Shown: positions 1 through 5,779 of the stretch, in pieces
Layout: each line of letters begins with the position of its first letter
How positions within the stretch are numbered: position 1 is the stretch's first letter
DNA from: a virus
DNA: 40,165 nt
IMG/VR virus record: IMGVR_UViG_3300020436_000025
Span: 1-40,165 of that record
Direction: 5' to 3' (one strand)
Made by a program: the position numbers and the translations under genes
The notes under the pieces: generated by a model
What the model was told of the DNA's origin: nothing
The model's input: the letters and a program-made list of their open reading frames with translations, nothing else
Database searches by the model: none

Positions 1-228
1 CCTGAAAAGGCGCAAGAGTTTGCTGTTCGCATGGTTAGCGGTGGCTCTATCAAGGGAAAAAATTGCCCCTCGCAAGTAGCGCGAAAGGTAATGATGAACA
101 CTGAAAACACGCAATGCCGTTCGGCATTTGTTGGCGAGTTCTCCAAACTACTATATTGCGCCAAGCAATATCTGGCTGGCAAAAAAGTTCAACGTGTTCG
201 CAGCATCAACAAGCTACGAGGAGCCTAA
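1..228 (+). CDS. Unknown protein, 5'-truncated by the window edge
   Basis: Frame 1 is open from the first base to TAA at 226-228, giving at least 75 residues. No start is visible, so the gene probably begins outside the window. The tail is basic (KKVQRVRSINKLRGA) with several cysteines, including TQCRS and LYCAKQ, but no motif is recognised. Its stop overlaps the next start as TAATG, and a GAGGAG ribosome-binding site lies inside its last codons. The two genes are therefore probably one translationally coupled unit. An ATG at 31 would also give a 65-residue protein. No function is proposed. Confidence 0.55.
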   Translation, partial: PEKAQEFAVRMVSGGSIKGKNCPSQVARKVMMNTENTQCRSAFVGEFSKLLYCAKQYLAGKKVQRVRSINKLRGA

Positions 229-653
229 TGGAAAGTTACCAAGTATATTCTGCTCTGTACTCTTGCAAGAATAAGCGTCTGCCTGTTTATGGTGTTAAGG
301 TGGGGCATTCTTTGAATAGCATTAAAAGAGCAAATCAGATTATGTCTTGCATGGAAATTCAGGACATATTCAGAATCAAAGACTTAACCAAGAGAGAGGC
401 TCTTTCGGTTGAGACTTCAACAAACAACCAACTTGATGAGCTTGCACAAAGTGGTGGCAGTAGCGAGTTCCACTTATTCCACTCTAGCCAGTGGGGAAAG
501 GCTTACAAGATACTGGTGAGTAACTTCGGGGAAACGATTGATTGGCAACCACACGCCAATGTGTTTTCGCACCTTTCGGTGTCTACCGTATTAGAATCAC
601 AATCTTGGCCCCGTTCAACAGAACTAAAAAGAAACTACCAACTTATAGCGTAG
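228..653 (+). CDS. Unknown protein, faint T5orf172/GIY-YIG-like start
   Basis: A 141-residue protein. ATG 228 is chosen because a strong GAGGAG site sits about 5 nt upstream and the start overlaps the previous stop as TAATG. The same frame is open back to an ATG at 114, but that extension would overlap the previous gene by more than 110 nt. Residues 1-60 contain VYGVKVGHSLNSIKRANQI followed by a short helical segment. This loosely recalls the KIG-(x)n-R pattern of the T5orf172/MUG113 branch of GIY-YIG-like domains, but the complete catalytic set is not seen. The gene ends just before a hairpin terminator. The family assignment is weak; the reading frame is fairly secure. Confidence 0.55.
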   Translation: MESYQVYSALYSCKNKRLPVYGVKVGHSLNSIKRANQIMSCMEIQDIFRIKDLTKREALSVETSTNNQLDELAQSGGSSEFHLFHSSQWGKAYKILVSNFGETIDWQPHANVFSHLSVSTVLESQSWPRSTELKRNYQLIA

Positions 654-659
654 TGCAAA

Positions 660-703
660 CGCGCCCCGTCGAGGTTTTGTCGTTGCCTTGGCGGGGCTTT
701 TTT
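660..703 (+). terminator. Rho-independent terminator
   Basis: GCCCCG at the left pairs with CGGGGC at the right, with an inner AGG/CCT pairing, followed by a run of six or seven T. It lies immediately after the 228-653 gene. Confidence 0.7.
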
Positions 704-720
704 ATACGTACACGTACTAT
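704..720. repeat. Solo ACGTAC element, copy 1
   Basis: ATACGTACACGTACTAT contains two abutting copies of ACGTAC. The same element recurs at 2391, 3028, 3791, 3835, 5015 and 5780, with inverted or degenerate partners in the later copies. Here it directly follows the terminator and has no second arm. Confidence 0.75.
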
Positions 721-827
721 CCCTGAAGCCCTCCCCCCCGCTAAAACTAATTAAAAAATTATTGCTATGAAGATGAAGTTTATGATAATCTTTTACCAGT
801 GCGAGAAACAACTGGAGATTATCAATT

Positions 828-1697
828 ATGAATAAAAGTACAACTTACGTATGGTTCGCAAAACCAAACTCTGACGAATACCGCGATACAAGTGAAAATT
901 ATCAAAAAAGAGATTGTTTTACTTTGTACGCGGGGATAACTGAAAGGTCAACGAACGAACGCTTTTCGGGTGGCTATAAATTTCGTTACAACACTGGTGT
1001 TGATTATGACCTTAATTGTCCAGTGGGTGGACAATACAAAATTAGAAAGCGGGAGATTAATTTAGTTAGCACTAACAAGGTAGATGGCGTTGGGACTTAT
1101 GAGTGTTCTTTCAAAGAGCAGCTTTATATAAACGCAGTCAGAGAAGCTGCTGTTTACCTAAAAAAACATAACATAAAAGTAAAGGTTGGAAATGTTTCCA
1201 ATCCTGTCAAAGAACACTTTTATGATTGGTTTATCAAAGACTGTAATAAAAACAATGGTGGCTGCACCTATGATAAAAAAGTTTGTAATAAAATCATTAA
1301 AGAGGTAATGGATTATCATAAAGATAATTTTCTAAAATCAGATGAACAAAACACAGCACAACTGTCAGAGGTTACTGAAAAGACTTATTGGTTGCAAAAA
1401 CACACCAATGCAGTCAATGCAATCGGCGAAACGATAGAGGAGTTAATAGAAGAAAACGATAGATTAAAATATGAAAACGAACAATTGAAACGCGAAAATA
1501 AAGCGTGGAAAGAAAAGTGTGAAGAAAAAGTAAAACAAATAAATGGAATACTCGGAAAGGTATTTAAACGTCTAGACGGAAAACAATCAGTAGAATTTAT
1601 TGCAAATGATGTTACATCTATATTCTTTCCGAAACGCCGCGAAGAAGTAATCCGCGCGATGATCCCCATCATGGAAGCCTTCAATGACAAGCAATAA
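828..1697 (+). CDS. Unknown coiled-coil protein, possible N-terminal GIY-YIG-like segment
   Basis: A 289-residue protein starting at ATG 828, with GGAG about 12 nt upstream. Residues 30-55 include FTLYAGITERSTNERFSGGY, which has the Y-x-G-I-T ... RF spacing seen in some GIY-YIG-like domains; this is suggestive only. Residues about 205-245 form a strong coiled coil (ENDRLKYENEQLKRENKAW). The C-terminal 40 residues look like a short folded module (VFKRLDGKQSVEFIANDV). The middle holds five cysteines (CNKNNGGCTYDKKVC and others) that could bind metal. No neighbour suggests a function. It could be a DNA-binding or anti-host early protein, but that is a guess. Confidence 0.6.
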   Translation: MNKSTTYVWFAKPNSDEYRDTSENYQKRDCFTLYAGITERSTNERFSGGYKFRYNTGVDYDLNCPVGGQYKIRKREINLVSTNKVDGVGTYECSFKEQLYINAVREAAVYLKKHNIKVKVGNVSNPVKEHFYDWFIKDCNKNNGGCTYDKKVCNKIIKEVMDYHKDNFLKSDEQNTAQLSEVTEKTYWLQKHTNAVNAIGETIEELIEENDRLKYENEQLKRENKAWKEKCEEKVKQINGILGKVFKRLDGKQSVEFIANDVTSIFFPKRREEVIRAMIPIMEAFNDKQ

Positions 1698-1716
1698 CTT
1701 TTTTTGATTTAGGGGC

Positions 1717-1744
1717 TTGCGTTTTTTAGCCAGTGTGATATTGT
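1717..1744 (+). promoter_or_regulatory. Short-leader sigma70-like promoter 1
   Basis: TTGCGT, 16 nt, TATTGT, then exactly 9 nt to ATG 1754. The promoter is weaker than its siblings downstream but has the same geometry. The 10 bases before the -10 also resemble those of the promoter at 3884 (CAGTGTGATA against TTGTGTGATA). Confidence 0.5.
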
Positions 1745-1753
1745 ATTTACATG

Positions 1754-1912
1754 ATGAACGACATAACGATCACAGACACCGGAGCCGCTCTAGTAGACGG
1801 CACAGAGTACCCGATCCACAGTTTCGACATGGACGGCAACGAAGCGATCACCATCCCCGCGCTGGATTTGATTTCCTACGATGACGGCGAAACATGGAGG
1901 GACATAGACTAA
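1754..1912 (+). CDS. Small acidic unknown protein (52 aa)
   Basis: A 52-residue ORF, MNDITITDTG...TWRDID, acidic and without recognised motifs. Two adjacent ATGs exist at 1751 and 1754. The second is chosen because it lies exactly 9 nt after the putative -10, as in the other genes of this region. It shares the opening Met-Asn-Asp with the next gene. There is no Shine-Dalgarno site, which fits a leaderless transcript. A long minus-strand ORF overlaps it but has no promoter or ribosome site. The ORF is short, so confidence is moderate. Confidence 0.5.
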   Translation: MNDITITDTGAALVDGTEYPIHSFDMDGNEAITIPALDLISYDDGETWRDID

Positions 1913-1931
1913 AAAAAGTTGAAAAAAACTG

Positions 1932-1960
1932 TTGACCTTAACCCGAATTTTTGAGACTAT
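1932..1960 (+). promoter_or_regulatory. Short-leader sigma70-like promoter 2
   Basis: TTGACC, 17 nt, GACTAT, 9 nt, ATG 1970. TATAAA three bases further on is an alternative -10, which would put the start codon at or before +1. No Shine-Dalgarno site is present. Confidence 0.55.
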
Positions 1961-1969
1961 AAACCCAAG

Positions 1970-2209
1970 ATGAACGACATGATGCCAACAATCGAAGAGA
2001 CCGCCACCCCTGCTGATCTCGCTCAGATCGAACACCAAAAGTGGGAGCGCGACAATGAAGAGCATAAACGTTGGGAAGCCATTGAGGCAATTTACAATGA
2101 AGGGGAGCCTCTTTTTACTCAACGCGAGTGGAGCCAGCACTGCGTTCATTATAATGAATACGTTGATTGGGTTGGTTCTGTTCACGCAGACTCATACACT
2201 ACTCCGTAA
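1970..2209 (+). CDS. Unknown small acidic protein (79 aa)
   Basis: Encodes 79 residues, MNDMMPTIEETATPADL. The middle is helical and rich in E, W and H (QKWERDNEEHKRWEAIEAIY), followed by FTQREWSQHCVHYNEY. It is preceded by a promoter whose -10 is 9 nt from the ATG and has no ribosome-binding site, so the mRNA is probably leaderless. A second ORF in another frame (2055-2243) lies inside it and is taken as a shadow because no start signal precedes it. No function is recognised. Confidence 0.6.
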   Translation: MNDMMPTIEETATPADLAQIEHQKWERDNEEHKRWEAIEAIYNEGEPLFTQREWSQHCVHYNEYVDWVGSVHADSYTTP

Positions 2210-2253
2210 CTGCCACAAAGGGAAACAAAAGGGAAACAAATAATAAACAAATA

Positions 2254-2391
2254 ATGAGCCAGATATCTAAATTATTTATTGTGGTATTTATATCTGCGTT
2301 TATTATACCTCTTTTGTTGTTTGAAATTTTCTTTTGGGTGGCGATTGCTTACCACTATTTTTTGCCCTACCTTCCCCTGATCAGACTTTAA
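2254..2391 (+). CDS. Small hydrophobic membrane protein (45 aa)
   Basis: A 45-residue protein, MSQISKLFIVV..., consisting almost entirely of one or two hydrophobic stretches (residues 7-25 and 26-40), so it should insert in the membrane. ATG 2254 is preferred over the upstream in-frame ATG at 2167, which would read through the preceding gene's end and prepend a polar segment. The ribosome site is weak (AAAGGGA, 14 nt upstream). Its stop overlaps the first base of an ACGTAC element. A holin-like or superinfection-type role is conceivable but not supported by sequence. Confidence 0.5.
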   Translation: MSQISKLFIVVFISAFIIPLLLFEIFFWVAIAYHYFLPYLPLIRL

Positions 2392-2407
2392 TACGCACAC
2401 GTACTAT
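2391..2407. repeat. Solo ACGTAC element, copy 2
   Basis: ATACGCACACGTACTAT, one base different from copy 1. It is followed at 2413-2426 by a small GC hairpin (AGGGG, loop TCGC, CCCCT) that could act as a weak terminator for the small membrane-protein gene, although it lacks a T-run. Confidence 0.65.
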
Positions 2408-2447
2408 TTTCTAGGGGTCGCCCCCTCGCGACTTATTAACATTTTAT

Positions 2448-2456
2448 TGTGAATAA
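2448..2456 (-). promoter_or_regulatory. TTATTCACA box (TGTGAATAA orientation)
   Basis: TGTGAATAA matches the reverse complement of the DnaA-box consensus TTATNCACA. It lies 8 nt before the -35 of the next promoter. The same arrangement, box followed by a TTGAC-type -35, recurs at 3867. Confidence 0.6.
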
Positions 2457-2464
2457 CTTAGGGG

Positions 2465-2492
2465 TTGACGTACCCCATTCATATGGTAAGCT
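2465..2492 (+). promoter_or_regulatory. Short-leader sigma70-like promoter 3
   Basis: TTGACG, 16 nt, TAAGCT, then the 9-nt GGAGGGGTT before ATG 2502. This is the only member whose 9-nt gap also contains a Shine-Dalgarno-like GGAGG. Confidence 0.65.
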
Positions 2493-2501
2493 GGAGGGGT
2501 T

Positions 2502-2903
2502 ATGATAAACGACGAAATGAAAAACATGAAAGAAGTGTTTGAGGAGTATTCAACCCTCTGCGATAACGTAGTCAAGTCTTGCGACAACTTCCATGAGATG
2601 GACATCAACACGAAAAACTATTATATAAAACTTCACGCCGTAGGTAGAAAAAACAAGCAAGGCTTTCAAGGCTTTGACGAGGCTAATGCTTACTTCAGTA
2701 CCAGCGCAAAGGTTGATTCAGTCGAATGGGAAGAATGTAAGATGGAAGCCGTTGACGAGTGCTGGAGTCAACAAAAACGTTGGTGGCAAGGCTATCGACT
2801 AGGCATAGTAAAAGTAGAAGTGGGGCAAGAGCCGGTTGACGTAATGTCCCCCGCTTATGATTACCACAAGGGCCGTAGTTTTCCTGTTTGGAAAAAGATA
2901 TAA
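2502..2903 (+). CDS. Unknown protein (133 aa)
   Basis: A 133-residue protein of mixed charge. The N-terminal half is helical and acidic (MKEVFEEYSTLCDNVVKSC). It is followed by a lysine-rich stretch (YIKLHAVGRKNKQGFQGF), a Trp-rich segment (CWSQQKRWWQGYRLG) and a short C-terminal tail ending SFPVWKKI. Both a consensus-like promoter and GGAGGGG lie in front of ATG 2502, making this the best-supported start in the left region. A perfect GAAA-capped hairpin follows within 10 nt, so the gene is a single-gene transcription unit. No homologous family is recognised. Confidence 0.7.
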   Translation: MINDEMKNMKEVFEEYSTLCDNVVKSCDNFHEMDINTKNYYIKLHAVGRKNKQGFQGFDEANAYFSTSAKVDSVEWEECKMEAVDECWSQQKRWWQGYRLGIVKVEVGQEPVDVMSPAYDYHKGRSFPVWKKI

Positions 2904-2909
2904 TCAACT

Positions 2910-2936
2910 GGAGGGGCGAAAGCCCCTCCTTATTTT
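2910..2936 (+). terminator. Rho-independent terminator with GAAA loop
   Basis: GGAGGGGC, GAAA, GCCCCTCC, then TTATTTT. The 8-bp perfect stem is placed right after the 2502-2903 gene. Confidence 0.85.
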
Positions 2937-2979
2937 GTCAAGAAAAACTTATTCACAATTTCCCAAAATCTGTTGATAA
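2936..2979. repeat. 44-bp exact direct repeat, copy A
   Basis: Identical to 3696-3739. It begins TGTCAAGAAAAACTTATTCA and ends TGTTGATAA. It includes a TTATTCACA box at 2949-2957 and a near-box TGTTGATAA at 2971-2979. A conserved GCTTGACAAATA follows in both copies after 5-6 unmatched bases. Confidence 0.85.
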
Positions 2980-3027
2980 TTAGTGCTTGACAAATAAAAA
3001 AAGCCCCAACCGCGAAGCGGGTAGATC

Positions 3028-3085
3028 ATACGTACACGTACTATCGCCGAAGGGGCGCGGTTTTCAAGATAGTACGCACACGTAC
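3028..3085. repeat. ACGTAC-bounded hairpin element A
   Basis: ATACGTACACGTACTATC on the left and GATAGTACGCACACGTAC on the right form a 9-bp inverted repeat (CGTACTATC/GATAGTACG). It encloses a GC-rich centre (GCCGAAGGGGCGCGG). It is preceded at 3009 by a small CCGCGAAGCGG hairpin, whose counterpart occurs before element B. Confidence 0.7.
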
Positions 3086-3118
3086 AATTATCAGAGCATT
3101 TCTTATGCCAATGCGAAT

Positions 3119-3155
3119 TGTCAAGAAAAACTTATTCACAATCGCCTGTGAATAA
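3119..3155. promoter_or_regulatory. Inverted pair of TTATTCACA boxes
   Basis: TTATTCACA at 3132-3140 and TGTGAATAA at 3147-3155 form a perfect 9-bp inverted repeat with a 6-nt spacer, 17 nt upstream of the -35. The left flank (3119-3143) repeats the 25-bp unit found at 2936, 3671 and 3696. This could be an operator or a DnaA-binding site. Confidence 0.65.
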
Positions 3156-3172
3156 CCTACCCAAAAAATACA

Positions 3173-3201
3173 TTGACGGTTTGCTCAGTTTTTACTATTC
3201 T
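3173..3201 (+). promoter_or_regulatory. Short-leader sigma70-like promoter 4
   Basis: TTGACG, 17 nt, TATTCT, 9 nt (GATCTCGTT), ATG 3211. CGTTATG is shared with the starts at 3921, 5200 and 5974. Confidence 0.65.
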
Positions 3202-3210
3202 GATCTCGTT

Positions 3211-3456
3211 ATGTTAAACAACGACACACCAAACGAAAAAAACATCGGCCAGATATGGTACGATATGACAAACAATGAGCCTATCCAATTAGAGCATAAT
3301 TTTCCTTGCATGGGGATGAGTGGATACAATGGAGATTTTTCCAATGAATTGGACGTGCTTCGATTCGACCAACTCCGCAAAGCTACTGGGGAAGAGGTTA
3401 TGCAATGGCGAATGATTCGCCGCGAATGGAAGGAGGAGAATCGTGATGACAGTTAA
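3211..3456 (+). CDS. Unknown protein (81 aa)
   Basis: An 81-residue protein, MLNNDTPNEKNIGQIWYDM, ending in a charged tail. The frame is open further upstream to ATG 3118, but that longer version would translate the inverted box repeat and the promoter. ATG 3211 lies exactly 9 nt after the -10 and is preferred. It overlaps the following gene by 11 nt, and that gene's GGAGGAG ribosome site is inside its 3' end, so the pair should be co-translated. No family is recognised. Confidence 0.6.
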   Translation: MLNNDTPNEKNIGQIWYDMTNNEPIQLEHNFPCMGMSGYNGDFSNELDVLRFDQLRKATGEEVMQWRMIRREWKEENRDDS

Positions 3457-3637
3457 AGAAATTAAGAAAGAACTTGATACAGTTCTTGATCGCACGAGCA
3501 AAGCCCTTTCCAAGGGAATTGACCGTAGCGAGATACTGAATGCATTAGCAGCAGACGTAATCTCGGTAAGATACGAAAATACCCCAACCCAGACGAAAAA
3601 AATACTAGAAGAAAATCTTCACCAAGGAGAATCATAA
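3446..3637 (+). CDS. Small helical unknown protein (63 aa)
   Basis: A 63-residue predicted all-helical protein, MTVKEIKKELDTVLDRTSKAL. A strong AAGGAGGAG site lies 7 nt before ATG 3446. A GTG at 3443 in the same frame is a possible but less well-spaced start. It is the second gene of a two-gene unit with 3211-3456 and ends 6 nt before a hairpin. No domain is recognised. The size and helical pattern would fit a small DNA- or protein-binding accessory protein, but this is not shown. Confidence 0.65.
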   Translation: MTVKEIKKELDTVLDRTSKALSKGIDRSEILNALAADVISVRYENTPTQTKKILEENLHQGES

Positions 3638-3643
3638 CAAAAG

Positions 3644-3670
3644 GGGGGAGCGAAAGCTCCCCCTCCTTCA
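3644..3670 (+). terminator. Terminator-like hairpin with GAAA loop
   Basis: GGGGGAGC, GAAA, GCTCCCCC: a perfect 8-bp stem. The downstream T-run is poor (TCCTTCAT). It has the same architecture as the hairpin at 2910. Confidence 0.7.
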
Positions 3671-3739
3671 TGTCAAGAAAAACTTATTCACAATCTGTCA
3701 AGAAAAACTTATTCACAATTTCCCAAAATCTGTTGATAA
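3671..3739. repeat. Tandem 25-bp repeat plus 44-bp repeat copy B
   Basis: The 25-bp unit at 3671-3695 is followed directly by a second copy, which begins the 44-bp repeat (3696-3739) identical to 2936-2979. It contains TTATTCACA boxes at 3684-3692 and 3709-3717 and TGTTGATAA at 3731-3739. Confidence 0.85.
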
Positions 3740-3790
3740 CTTTCGCTTGACAAATATTAAAAAATGACATCGCGAAGCGATATCGTAATC

Positions 3791-3851
3791 ATACGTACAC
3801 GTACTATCTCCGAGGGCGCGACCTCCACTGATTAGTACGTACACGTACTAT
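3791..3851. repeat. ACGTAC-bounded hairpin element B
   Basis: ATACGTACACGTACTATC on the left, GC-rich centre CCGAGGGCGCGACCTC, then TTAGTACGTACACGTACTAT on the right. The arms pair imperfectly, with one bulge. A small ATCGCGAAGCGAT hairpin precedes it at about 3774, parallel to element A. Confidence 0.7.
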
Positions 3852-3866
3852 ATCTGCGTTTTTAAT

Positions 3867-3875
3867 TGTGAATAA
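3867..3875 (-). promoter_or_regulatory. TTATTCACA box (TGTGAATAA orientation)
   Basis: TGTGAATAA followed by CTTGGGGC and the -35 TTGACT. The layout is the same as at 2448. Confidence 0.6.
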
Positions 3876-3883
3876 CTTGGGGC

Positions 3884-3911
3884 TTGACTTATGTTTGTTG
3901 TGTGATAATCT
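3884..3911 (+). promoter_or_regulatory. Short-leader sigma70-like promoter 5
   Basis: TTGACT, 16 nt, TAATCT, 9 nt (GAACCCGTT), ATG 3921. There is no Shine-Dalgarno site. Confidence 0.7.
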
Positions 3912-3920
3912 GAACCCGTT

Positions 3921-4259
3921 ATGAAAAAAGACTATACGACAGCAGAAGAACGCGAGAATCTAGACGGCCAAGAGTTGGCGCTGATCAATATTCGCAGACA
4001 CAATGAAGCTTTAAGAATTGAAATTGAGCTTAAAAAAAAGCGGATTGAAGAGCCTTTGCGTACTCTTGATAACCTTTACGACGATGGAACCATTAGCATG
4101 TCAGAATGGAAAATTCTGGTTGCTCCTATTCAGGCAGAGGTGAATCGACTATTGGCAGAGCTTGATCAAGGCTTAGATACCGCCTATGATTGCGCTCAAT
4201 CAATCGCAGCTTCTGATCCTACTGGACAAGACCTTGATCGCTTTTATGGCGACCATTAA
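3921..4259 (+). CDS. Unknown coiled-coil protein (112 aa)
   Basis: A 112-residue acidic protein. Residues 15-60 are strongly helical with heptad character (QELALINIRRHNEALRIEIE, then LKKKRIEEPLRTLDNLY). A second helical region runs from 68 to 98, and the tail is acidic and ends FYGDH. The ATG lies 9 nt after the -10 and lacks a ribosome-binding site, so translation is probably leaderless. It is the only gene between its promoter and that of the wall hydrolase. No family is recognised. Confidence 0.65.
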   Translation: MKKDYTTAEERENLDGQELALINIRRHNEALRIEIELKKKRIEEPLRTLDNLYDDGTISMSEWKILVAPIQAEVNRLLAELDQGLDTAYDCAQSIAASDPTGQDLDRFYGDH

Positions 4260-4265
4260 AAGTGT

Positions 4266-4294
4266 TTGACAATCTAACCAAAAACCTATTTACT
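4266..4294 (+). promoter_or_regulatory. Sigma70-like promoter of the wall hydrolase gene
   Basis: TTGACA with a 17-nt spacer to TTTACT, 10 nt from ATG 4305; an 18-nt spacer to TTACTT gives 9 nt. It lies directly after the stop of the preceding gene without the repeat block. Confidence 0.55.
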
Positions 4295-4304
4295 TACTCC
4301 CGAC

Positions 4305-4841
4305 ATGAAAACGACTAATCTTAAAAATCAAAATTCTCTTAAGCTCATTGACGGGGCCGTTGGCTTTATGCCTTTGGTGATTGTGCTTTGGGTATTGTTT
4401 GCCTTTGCCACTATGGCACAAGCGCAAGACTTAACACTTGGCCAACGCATTGTTGCTCAAACCATTCTTGGAGAGGCACGTGGCGAGGGGCAAGCTGGCA
4501 TGTACGGAGTCGCCTGTGTGATACAGGCACGTATCAAGTCAAAGCATTGGCCCAACAATGCGAAAGACGTTTGTTTTGAGAAGGGCCAGTTTGACGTTTG
4601 GACAGAGCGCAAGTTTGTAAAATGGGATGACGACAACCGCGCAGCAGTACGCCGCCACATGATGCAGAACACCAAGGCGGCACAGTATGCGAAACGCCTT
4701 GCCGTTAACCTTGACAACCTAGACTGTTCGTTCGTTGGATACGCCGACCACTACTGTACCAATGACACACACAACTATTGGACAAAGGGCCAGAAGGTAA
4801 CGAAGGTTATTAAAAACCATAAGTTTTTTAAGTTGCGTTAG
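4305..4841 (+). CDS. SleB-like cell wall hydrolase with N-terminal signal/anchor
   Basis: A 178-residue protein. Residues 22-41 are a hydrophobic segment ending in ATMAQAQ, a plausible signal peptide or signal-anchor. Residues 50-150 match the SleB/Hydrolase_2 family of peptidoglycan hydrolases: QTILGEARGEGQAGMYGVA (E57 in the expected catalytic position), CVIQARIKS, and a later AxHYCTNDTHNYW-like segment. The expected role is cleavage of host peptidoglycan at lysis, after export by the host secretion system. It lies in the cassette region with its own promoter and terminator, more than 15 kb from the holin-like gene. A structural or entry role is less likely given the signal sequence. Confidence 0.85.
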   Translation: MKTTNLKNQNSLKLIDGAVGFMPLVIVLWVLFAFATMAQAQDLTLGQRIVAQTILGEARGEGQAGMYGVACVIQARIKSKHWPNNAKDVCFEKGQFDVWTERKFVKWDDDNRAAVRRHMMQNTKAAQYAKRLAVNLDNLDCSFVGYADHYCTNDTHNYWTKGQKVTKVIKNHKFFKLR

Positions 4842-4860
4842 TCGTTACGCATCATAACAA

Positions 4861-4906
4861 AAGCGGCCAAGAGTTTTTTGTATTTTCGCTCTTGGTCGCT
4901 TTATTA
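4861..4906 (+). terminator. Long-stem terminator
   Basis: AGCGGCCAAGAG (4862-4873) pairs with CTCTTGGTCGCT (4889-4900), with one G-T pair, and is followed by TTATT. It ends the wall hydrolase unit. Confidence 0.75.
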
Positions 4907-5014
4907 ATTCAGAGGGAAATAAATACTTGACAAATATAAAAGGGAAAACTCTGCGAAGCAAATAAGTAAATAATTATTATTGTTATTATTATTTTATAGT
5001 AGGAATTATATATC

Positions 5015-5072
5015 GTACGTACACGTACTATCGGCGAGGGTGCGCACCCTCCGATATAGTACGTATACGTAT
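5015..5072. repeat. ACGTAC-bounded hairpin element C
   Basis: CGTACTATCGG-C-GAGGGTGC faces GCACCCTC-CGATATAGTACG. The centre is a perfect 16-bp palindrome (GAGGGTGCGCACCCTC) and the whole arm is about 20 bp with two small interruptions, making it the strongest of the four hairpins. ACGTACACGTAC and ACGTATACGTAT flank it. Confidence 0.8.
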
Positions 5073-5121
5073 TAAATTGATTTTCCAACAACAGCACGTC
5101 TTGTGCCAATCATCGCCTGAC

Positions 5122-5145
5122 TTATTCACAATTGCCTGTGAACAA
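5122..5145. promoter_or_regulatory. Inverted TTATTCACA / TGTGAACAA pair
   Basis: TTATTCACA at 5122 and TGTGAACAA at 5137, spaced 6 nt as at 3132-3155, 17 nt upstream of the -35. Confidence 0.6.
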
Positions 5146-5162
5146 CTGGGGTAAGAATTTTC

Positions 5163-5190
5163 TTGGCGTGGGCTGTGATTCTGCTAATCT
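5163..5190 (+). promoter_or_regulatory. Short-leader sigma70-like promoter 6
   Basis: TTGGCG, 16 nt, TAATCT, 9 nt (TGAGCCGTT), ATG 5200. It is almost identical to the promoter at 5937. Confidence 0.65.
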
Positions 5191-5199
5191 TGAGCCGTT

Positions 5200-5505
5200 A
5201 TGAAAAACACGACTAACTTAACTAACCTAATCGAACAACTCAGCCCTGAGTCATATAACAAGTTAAATGCAGCTATTAAAGCTGGCGCGAATGAAGCACA
5301 CTTTTGTTTTGCTGGTGGCTCACAGTTTTACCGCTACAGCATGGATGATATCAATCGCGGAATGAATGCGCACCGCACCCAGAAGTTAAGCTTGCGCTAT
5401 GTTATCACTGACCGTTTCAACAATGACAGATGGGAAGAAGTTAGCAAAGATTACTTTTGGAATAGCTTTGTTGATGATCGCGAAATGATTTATTACAGCC
5501 GATAA
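5200..5505 (+). CDS. Unknown protein (101 aa)
   Basis: A 101-residue protein, MKNTTNLTNLIEQLSPESYN, with a helical first third. The rest is mixed alpha/beta (EAHFCFAGGSQFYRYS, LRYVITDRFNNDRWEEV) and ends in IYYSR. It is read from ATG 5200, 9 nt after the -10, without a ribosome-binding site. It heads a two-gene unit with 5528-5740. No domain is recognised. Its promoter, but not its coding sequence, is duplicated in front of the 5974 gene. Confidence 0.65.
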   Translation: MKNTTNLTNLIEQLSPESYNKLNAAIKAGANEAHFCFAGGSQFYRYSMDDINRGMNAHRTQKLSLRYVITDRFNNDRWEEVSKDYFWNSFVDDREMIYYSR

Positions 5506-5527
5506 AAAATTAATCAGAGATATTATT

Positions 5528-5740
5528 ATGAACGTATTAACTAAAAGCTTTTTTCATTCAATCGCCGAAGATGTCTGCATGGTTACAAATCCTGCAGAGC
5601 GAAAAAAGCAAGCCATCAGCATTGGCAAAAAACTCGCCAAGCGAAACAATAAATTCAACCATGATAAATGGTTGAAAGCTTGCAACGTAAAACCCGAAAG
5701 CGGATTGGCCACCCACATTAATCCAGAGCTATGTGAATAA
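5528..5740 (+). CDS. Small basic unknown protein (70 aa)
   Basis: A 70-residue protein with a helical N-terminal half and a basic middle (ERKKQAISIGKKLAKRNNKF). It starts 22 nt after the previous stop with only a weak purine-rich site (AGAGA), and is probably cotranscribed with 5200-5505. Its last codons, TGT GAA TAA, are themselves a TGTGAATAA box, so coding sequence and repeat block are fused here. No function is recognised. The basic helix might bind nucleic acid, but this is unsupported. Confidence 0.6.
   Translation: MNVLTKSFFHSIAEDVCMVTNPAERKKQAISIGKKLAKRNNKFNHDKWLKACNVKPESGLATHINPELCE
5732..5740 (-). promoter_or_regulatory. TTATTCACA box inside a stop codon
   Basis: TGTGAATAA forms the last three codons of the 5528-5740 gene and is followed by CTTTATCTAAG. 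Confidence 0.45.
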
Positions 5741-5779
5741 CTTTATCTAAGATTGGCACACAAGCTGCTCTCAAAAGTA

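Larger units (their letters stand above)
4907..5199. other. Gene-free intergenic block (with terminator about 360 nt)
   Basis: From left to right it holds a TTGACAAATA segment like those at 2993 and 3753, a CTGCGAAGCA remnant of the small hairpin, an AT-rich TTATTATT stretch, hairpin element C, a box pair and a promoter. A minus-strand ORF here covers the repeats and has no start signals, so it is not called. Confidence 0.7.
5056..5199. repeat. Promoter cassette direct repeat, copy 1
   Basis: About 145 bp that match 5821-5973 in order and wording: GATATAGTACGTA, CAACAACAGCA, TTGTGCCAA, CTTATTCACAA, TGTGAACAACTG, AATTTTCTTGGCGTGGGCT, GATTCTGCTAATCTTGAG and CGTTATG. They differ by small substitutions and a short insertion. 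Confidence 0.8.

Noticed and set aside
1790-2185. 131-residue minus-strand ORF over the 1754 and 1970 genes
   Set aside because: It has no ribosome site or promoter on the minus strand, and it crosses two plus-strand genes that both show promoters.
3132-3155. CRP-type operator
   Set aside because: CRP sites read TGTGA-N6-TCACA. Here the half-sites face the other way (TCACA-N-TGTGA), so the match is only superficial.
3118-3210. Upstream extension of the 3211 gene to ATG 3118
   Set aside because: It would translate an inverted TTATTCACA repeat and the promoter; ATG 3211 fits the 9-nt rule of the neighbouring genes.
2936-3739. CRISPR array
   Set aside because: The repeats are few, unevenly spaced, and separated by whole genes rather than short unique spacers.
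4909-5109. Minus-strand ORF in the 4.9-5.1 kb gap
   Set aside because: Its sequence is made of the AT-rich run and hairpin element C, and nothing resembling start signals precedes it.
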